From Candidatus Kapaibacterium sp. (GTDB lineage Bacteria; Bacteroidota; Ignavibacteria; Kapaibacteriales; UBA2268), in contig JAPLFM010000198.1 in assembly GCA_026390675.1 (NCBI GenBank), positions 2,903-38,845 of the forward strand: a stretch of 35,943 nt of DNA, read 5' to 3'. This document shows, one piece after another, positions 32,897 to 35,943 of this stretch. A program made the translations under genes and the position numbers. The stretch's first letter is position 1. Each line of letters opens with the position of its first letter. The notes under the pieces are model-generated. The model did not search any database. It saw nothing but the letters and a program-made list of their open reading frames with translations, and was not told the DNA's origin.

Positions 32897-33447
32897 CTTA
32901 ATTCATCTTTATATGGTTTAATTATTTCAGTGAGCATTTTTTTTGCTCTAAAAAGTCTAACTCTAACTAATTCTTCAGATATTTTTAAAGTTTCAGCGAT
33001 TTCTTGATTATTAAAATCACTATAATATCTTAAGTTTATAATTTCTGCAAATTCCTCAGGCAATTTATTTACGCAATTTACTAGAAGTTCTTTCAATCCA
33101 AAATCAGAATCATTTCTAGTATATACTAATTCTTCTTCTAAAATTACATTCTCATCTACATTTTTTCTATTTCTATGCAAGAGTAAACATTGATTTCTTG
33201 CAATTGTCATAATCCAAGCAGTAAAATTACCACCAATAAAACTTTCTTTTTTCTCTAGAACAATAGTTAGAATGCCTTGAAATGTATCTTGAGCAATCTC
33301 TTTAGTTGAACAAGCTTTCAAACAATAAGCATAAAGTCTTTTAGAAAACCTAGAGTAAAGAGTATCAAATGCTAGTCTATCTCCTTTTTGAACCAAAAAG
33401 AAAAGATCTTCATCTGATATATCCTCCGAGAACTTTTTATTAGACAT
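32893..33447 (-). CDS. RNA polymerase ECF sigma factor
   Basis: 184 aa. Region 2 (DEDLFFLVQKGDRLAFDTLYSRFSKRLYAY ... GNFTAWIMTIARNQCLLLHRN) and region 4 (LPEEFAEIINLRYYSDFNNQEIAETLKISEELVRVRLFRAKKML) are complete; no region 3, as in ECF sigma-70 members. It directs RNA polymerase to a small regulon and is held by the anti-sigma-like protein encoded next to it. The element at 33453-33486, identical to one before the lipoprotein gene, suggests it transcribes its own operon. If that -10 box is right, the mRNA would start almost at the ATG, so the transcript may be leaderless. Confidence 0.93.
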   Translation of the reverse strand: MSNKKFSEDISDEDLFFLVQKGDRLAFDTLYSRFSKRLYAYCLKACSTKEIAQDTFQGILTIVLEKKESFIGGNFTAWIMTIARNQCLLLHRNRKNVDENVILEEELVYTRNDSDFGLKELLVNCVNKLPEEFAEIINLRYYSDFNNQEIAETLKISEELVRVRLFRAKKMLTEIIKPYKDELR

Positions 33448-33452
33448 ACACT

Positions 33453-33486
33453 ATAAGAATGATTATAATTAAAATTTGTTACAGAT
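33453..33486 (-). promoter_or_regulatory. Putative autoregulated ECF promoter
   Basis: Minus strand: ATCTGTAACAAAT (33486-33474), 12 nt, CATTCTTAT (33461-33453). Same two blocks and spacing as at 29024-29057; the 12-nt spacers differ in sequence. It ends 6 nt before the sigma-factor ATG. Confidence 0.78.
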
Positions 33487-33612
33487 TATTTTTCAAATTT
33501 AGAATTTTTCTTTAGAATATTCTAATCATATTTTTAAAAGTTGCTTAAATACTCAATTCACAGCATTTTTTATTTGAAAATTATTTTTAAAAAATATTTT
33601 TTTTAAATAGTG

Positions 33613-33653
33613 TTTGTTTTTGTGAACATTGTTAATTATATTAGCATTGTTCA
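33613..33653 (+). promoter_or_regulatory. Promoter and inverted-repeat operator of the TetR-type gene
   Basis: TTTG (33613-33616), 20 nt, TATATTAG (33637-33644; one mismatch to TAnnTTTG). An inverted repeat TGAACATTG (33623-33631) / CATTGTTCA (33645-33653), one mismatch, with centres 22 nt apart, sits on and beside the -7 box. It is where an autorepressing TetR dimer would bind. Confidence 0.6.
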
Positions 33654-33682
33654 TATTTACAAATTTTAAAAAAGGTGATTTG

Positions 33683-34270
33683 GTGGGTAACAAAGAAATT
33701 CAAGAAGAAAGAATGAGAGGATATTTTATCCAATCAACTAAAGATATTCTTAAAGGTGAAGGAATTAAAAATATAAGTGTTAGGAATATTTCAGAAAGAG
33801 CTGGATATTCATTCGCAACACTTTATAACTACTTCAAAGATGTAAAGGAACTAATTTTCTTATGTGTTCAAGACTTCCAAGATGAATGTTTAGAACATGT
33901 AATAATGCGTAGTTCAAATATTGAAAGTGGATTACCAAAAATAAAAGCAATTTGCAATTCATATATTGAATATTTTGTTCAATATCCAGGAATATTTGAA
34001 CTATTTTTTATAGAAAGACTTTCTGATATAGGAAACAACCAAGAATCTTCTGAACTAATTATTTCTTTTCTAAATAGACTATGCGAAAATGAATGGGTTT
34101 CATTAGTTGAAAAAGAAGTTTTAACATTTGAACAAACAAAGGTCAAGAAATCAATCTTAAATTACTCTACAATTGGATTGATGCTTATTTATATGAACAG
34201 AAGACATCCTGAATCTTATAAAGAGTTTTTGGAAGAAGTAAATTTAACTTTAGATACGATACTTAAATAA
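33683..34270 (+). CDS. TetR family transcriptional regulator
   Basis: 195 aa from GTG at 33683, supported by AAAGGTG (33671-33677) upstream; a TTG/ATG further upstream (33629) would add residues overlapping the promoter and operator. N-terminal TetR helix-turn-helix (about 20-55): GEGIKNISVRNISERAGYSFATLYNYFKDVKELIF. The C-terminal ligand domain is all helical (EYFVQYPGIFELFFIERLSD, LNYSTIGLMLIYMN). It stands 143 nt upstream of norCB in the same direction, and the gap resembles its own promoter region, so control of norCB is likely. The ligand is unknown; a nitric-oxide-linked signal would fit the neighbours. Confidence 0.88.
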   Translation: MGNKEIQEERMRGYFIQSTKDILKGEGIKNISVRNISERAGYSFATLYNYFKDVKELIFLCVQDFQDECLEHVIMRSSNIESGLPKIKAICNSYIEYFVQYPGIFELFFIERLSDIGNNQESSELIISFLNRLCENEWVSLVEKEVLTFEQTKVKKSILNYSTIGLMLIYMNRRHPESYKEFLEEVNLTLDTILK

Positions 34271-34312
34271 TCTTAAAAATATTGAAATAAGAATATTAAG
34301 ACCTTAAAATCT

Positions 34313-34342
34313 TTTGTTTGTGAAAAAATATTGTTATATTTG
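34313..34342 (+). promoter_or_regulatory. Promoter of norCB
   Basis: TTTG (34313-34316), 18 nt, TATATTTG (34335-34342), a perfect -7 box. The stretch from TTTGTGAA to ATTGTTGAAT resembles the TetR gene operator (TTTGTGAACATTGTTA ... ATTGTTCA), with small gaps. The leader to norC is about 65 nt. Confidence 0.65.
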
Positions 34343-34413
34343 TATTGTTGAATTTATAATTCTTTGAAAAACTCATAATAATTTTTTTCACTCATAAAAA
34401 AGGGATGTGAATT

Positions 34414-34923
34414 ATGTTATCAAAATCACAAGCTCGGTATTTTTTTCTTGGAGGAACTATTGTAACTTTTGCAATATTTCTCGGATTGTCGTGGATGTCT
34501 TTGAGTACAGAAGTACCCAAAAGAACTCACGAAGAAAACTTAACACCTCAAGTAATTAGAGGTAAACATCTTTGGGAATCTAATAATTGTATGGGCTGTC
34601 ATACAATTTTAGGGGAAGGTGCATATTATGCCCCAGAACTAACAAAAGTATTTACCAGAAGAGGCGAAGCTTATATGAAAGCTGCTTTAATGTCACCTGT
34701 ACCTTGGTCACCTCGTGGTAGAAAAATGGTTGCCTATAAATTTTCTGAAAGCGATGCAAATGATTTAGTTGCATTTTTCAAATGGATTGGAGAAATAGAT
34801 TTAAATGGATTTCCACCAAAACCAGACTTGCAAGGTCCAGCACCTGTTGTTACTCCTGAAAGTCCATCAGCTGAGGTTCAAACAGAACCAGTTCTTCAAG
34901 ATTCAACTAACGAAGTTAAATAA
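34414..34923 (+). CDS. norC: Nitric oxide reductase subunit C (cytochrome c)
   Basis: 169 aa. N-terminal membrane anchor (YFFLGGTIVTFAIFLGLSWMSL), then a periplasmic cytochrome c domain with the heme motif CMGCH in NNCMGCHTILGEGAYYAPELTKV, typical of NorC, and a candidate Met ligand in GRKMVAYKFS. It passes electrons from soluble cytochromes to NorB for 2 NO to N2O. The C-terminal 35 residues are a Pro/Glu-rich tail beyond the usual end. AGGGATG lies 6-12 nt before the ATG. norB follows after 16 nt. Strong call. Confidence 0.94.
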   Translation: MLSKSQARYFFLGGTIVTFAIFLGLSWMSLSTEVPKRTHEENLTPQVIRGKHLWESNNCMGCHTILGEGAYYAPELTKVFTRRGEAYMKAALMSPVPWSPRGRKMVAYKFSESDANDLVAFFKWIGEIDLNGFPPKPDLQGPAPVVTPESPSAEVQTEPVLQDSTNEVK

Positions 34924-34939
34924 ATTATAAAGGACAAAA

Positions 34940-35943
34940 ATGAAATACAAATCTCAAAAAGTAGCCTATTGGTTCTTTGCATTTTCGATGCTTCTGCTTA
35001 CTTTGCAGATAATTTATGGATTTATAATGGGATTTGCCCACCTGGGTTATGATGGGCTTCATAGTTTTATAGCTTTCAATACAGCAAGAGCTGTTCATAC
35101 TAATTTATTAGTTGTTTGGTTACTTTCAGGTTTTATGGGTGCAGCCTACTATATTATACCTGAAGAAGCAGAAAACGAGCTTTATAGTGTTAAATTAGCT
35201 TATATTCAGCTAATTTCTCTAGCAGTTGTTGGTGTAACAGCAGTTATCGGCTATCATTTTAATTATTGGGAAGGTAGGAAATTTTTAGAAATCCCAAGAC
35301 CTTTAGATTATTTAGTTGTTGTAAATGTTCTTACTTTCTTAGGTATAATTTTAGCAACATTATATCAGGGTAAAAAGCGTACAACAACTTCTTTGGTCTT
35401 AACAATGGGCTTAGTTTTCGCTGCTTTACTATATTTACCCGGAATGATATGGTTTGATAATCAAACTATGGATTCATTCTTCCGTTGGTGGGTAGTTCAC
35501 TTATGGGTAGAAGGAGTATGGGAATTAATTATGGGTGGTATTTTATCATTCCTATTAATTAAAATTACAGGAGTAGATAGAGAAGTAATTGAAAAATGGC
35601 TTTATGTAATTGTTGGACTTACTTTTATATCAGGCATATTAGGAACTGGACACCATTATTACTATATTGGAGTTGGTAAAATATGGTTAATAATTGGTGG
35701 TATATTCTCTGCAATGGAGCCTTTGGCATTTTTAGCTATGGCACTTTTTGCTGTTAGTATGTATAGAAAAGGAGAGAAAAAACATCCAAACAAGATTGCT
35801 TTATATTGGACTCTTGGCACTTCAATTACATCATTTGTTGGAGCTGGATTATTAGGACTTGCACATACATTACCACAAGTAAATATGTACACTCATGGTA
35901 CATTGGTAACTGCAATGCATGGTCACCTTGCATTTTGGGGAGC
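34940..35943 (+). CDS. norB: Nitric oxide reductase subunit B (partial, runs off the window)
   Basis: The first 334 codons of NorB, the catalytic heme-copper-oxidase-like subunit with a binuclear heme b3/Fe(B) site. Ligands visible: His53 (AVHTNLL, low-spin heme), His187 with Glu191 and Glu195 (VVHLWVEGVWE; equivalents of Pseudomonas His207, Glu211, Glu215), His238/His239 (GTGHHYYYIG), and the HTLPQVNMYTHGTLVTAMHGH segment at the end. It lacks the long N-terminal extension of quinol-type qNor, which agrees with a separate norC, so this is cNOR. AGGAC precedes the ATG. The stop is outside the window. Confidence 0.95.
   Translation, partial: MKYKSQKVAYWFFAFSMLLLTLQIIYGFIMGFAHLGYDGLHSFIAFNTARAVHTNLLVVWLLSGFMGAAYYIIPEEAENELYSVKLAYIQLISLAVVGVTAVIGYHFNYWEGRKFLEIPRPLDYLVVVNVLTFLGIILATLYQGKKRTTTSLVLTMGLVFAALLYLPGMIWFDNQTMDSFFRWWVVHLWVEGVWELIMGGILSFLLIKITGVDREVIEKWLYVIVGLTFISGILGTGHHYYYIGVGKIWLIIGGIFSAMEPLAFLAMALFAVSMYRKGEKKHPNKIALYWTLGTSITSFVGAGLLGLAHTLPQVNMYTHGTLVTAMHGHLAFWG

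Overview
The window is an AT-rich (roughly 30% G+C by eye) bacterial chromosome segment. It looks like a member of the Bacteroidota/Chlorobiota supergroup, probably an Ignavibacteria- or Kapabacteria-like lineage. Reasons: type IX secretion (T9SS) C-terminal sorting domains; a promoter of the Bacteroidota form TTTG-N20-TAnnTTTG ahead of tRNA-Lys; weak Shine-Dalgarno signals with many TTG/GTG starts; beta-barrel plus OmpA proteins; and GC-rich palindromic intergenic repeats of the kind seen in that supergroup. The genus cannot be told from the sequence alone.

Layout. 0.1-4.8 kb: housekeeping genes (AhpD-like protein, J-domain protein, radA, HPt protein, exported protein, coaBC). 4.8-6.9 kb: a secreted beta-propeller-type T9SS cargo split by a 19-nt repeat-associated frameshift. 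6.9-11.9 kb: a tight minus-strand operon ppk1-dnaG-ybbR. 12.3-15.0 kb: two outer-membrane barrel proteins, one with tandem OmpA domains. 15.0-16.9 kb: dxs, interrupted by a small internal deletion. 17.0 kb: tRNA-Lys(TTT) with a clear promoter and terminator, then a relic of a T9SS sorting domain. 17.4-20.3 kb: LON-domain protein, gamma-carbonic anhydrase-like protein, and a YicC family protein with a roughly 280-residue disordered N-terminal extension.

20.4-27.0 kb is an accessory, defence-type island. It holds an unknown gene, a Type IIG restriction-modification gene, an unknown 184-aa protein, a truncated GmrSD-like DUF262/DUF1524 nuclease and two very small proteins. The Type IIG gene is frameshifted at an A7 tract and carries, in frame, a DUF559 endonuclease cassette bounded by inverted GC-rich palindromic units. 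This is followed by about 1 kb of palindromic and direct repeats, some of the same unit family as the cassette ends. 28.0-33.4 kb looks like an envelope-stress group: an ECF sigma factor with an overlapping membrane anti-sigma-like gene, two exported proteins, and a coiled-coil lipoprotein. The sigma gene and the lipoprotein gene share a two-part promoter (ATCTGTAACAAAT-N12-CATTCTTAT), which suggests autoregulation and a direct target. 33.7-35.9 kb: a TetR-type regulator followed by norC and norB (cut off by the window end), a cytochrome c-dependent nitric oxide reductase.

Most notable: the palindrome-bounded DUF559 cassette inside a Type IIG enzyme, the A7 switch-like tract in the same gene, the duplicated ECF promoter, the 19-nt duplication splitting the T9SS cargo, and the long YicC extension. 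Several broken genes in one window mean that sequencing or assembly error must be excluded before biological readings are accepted.
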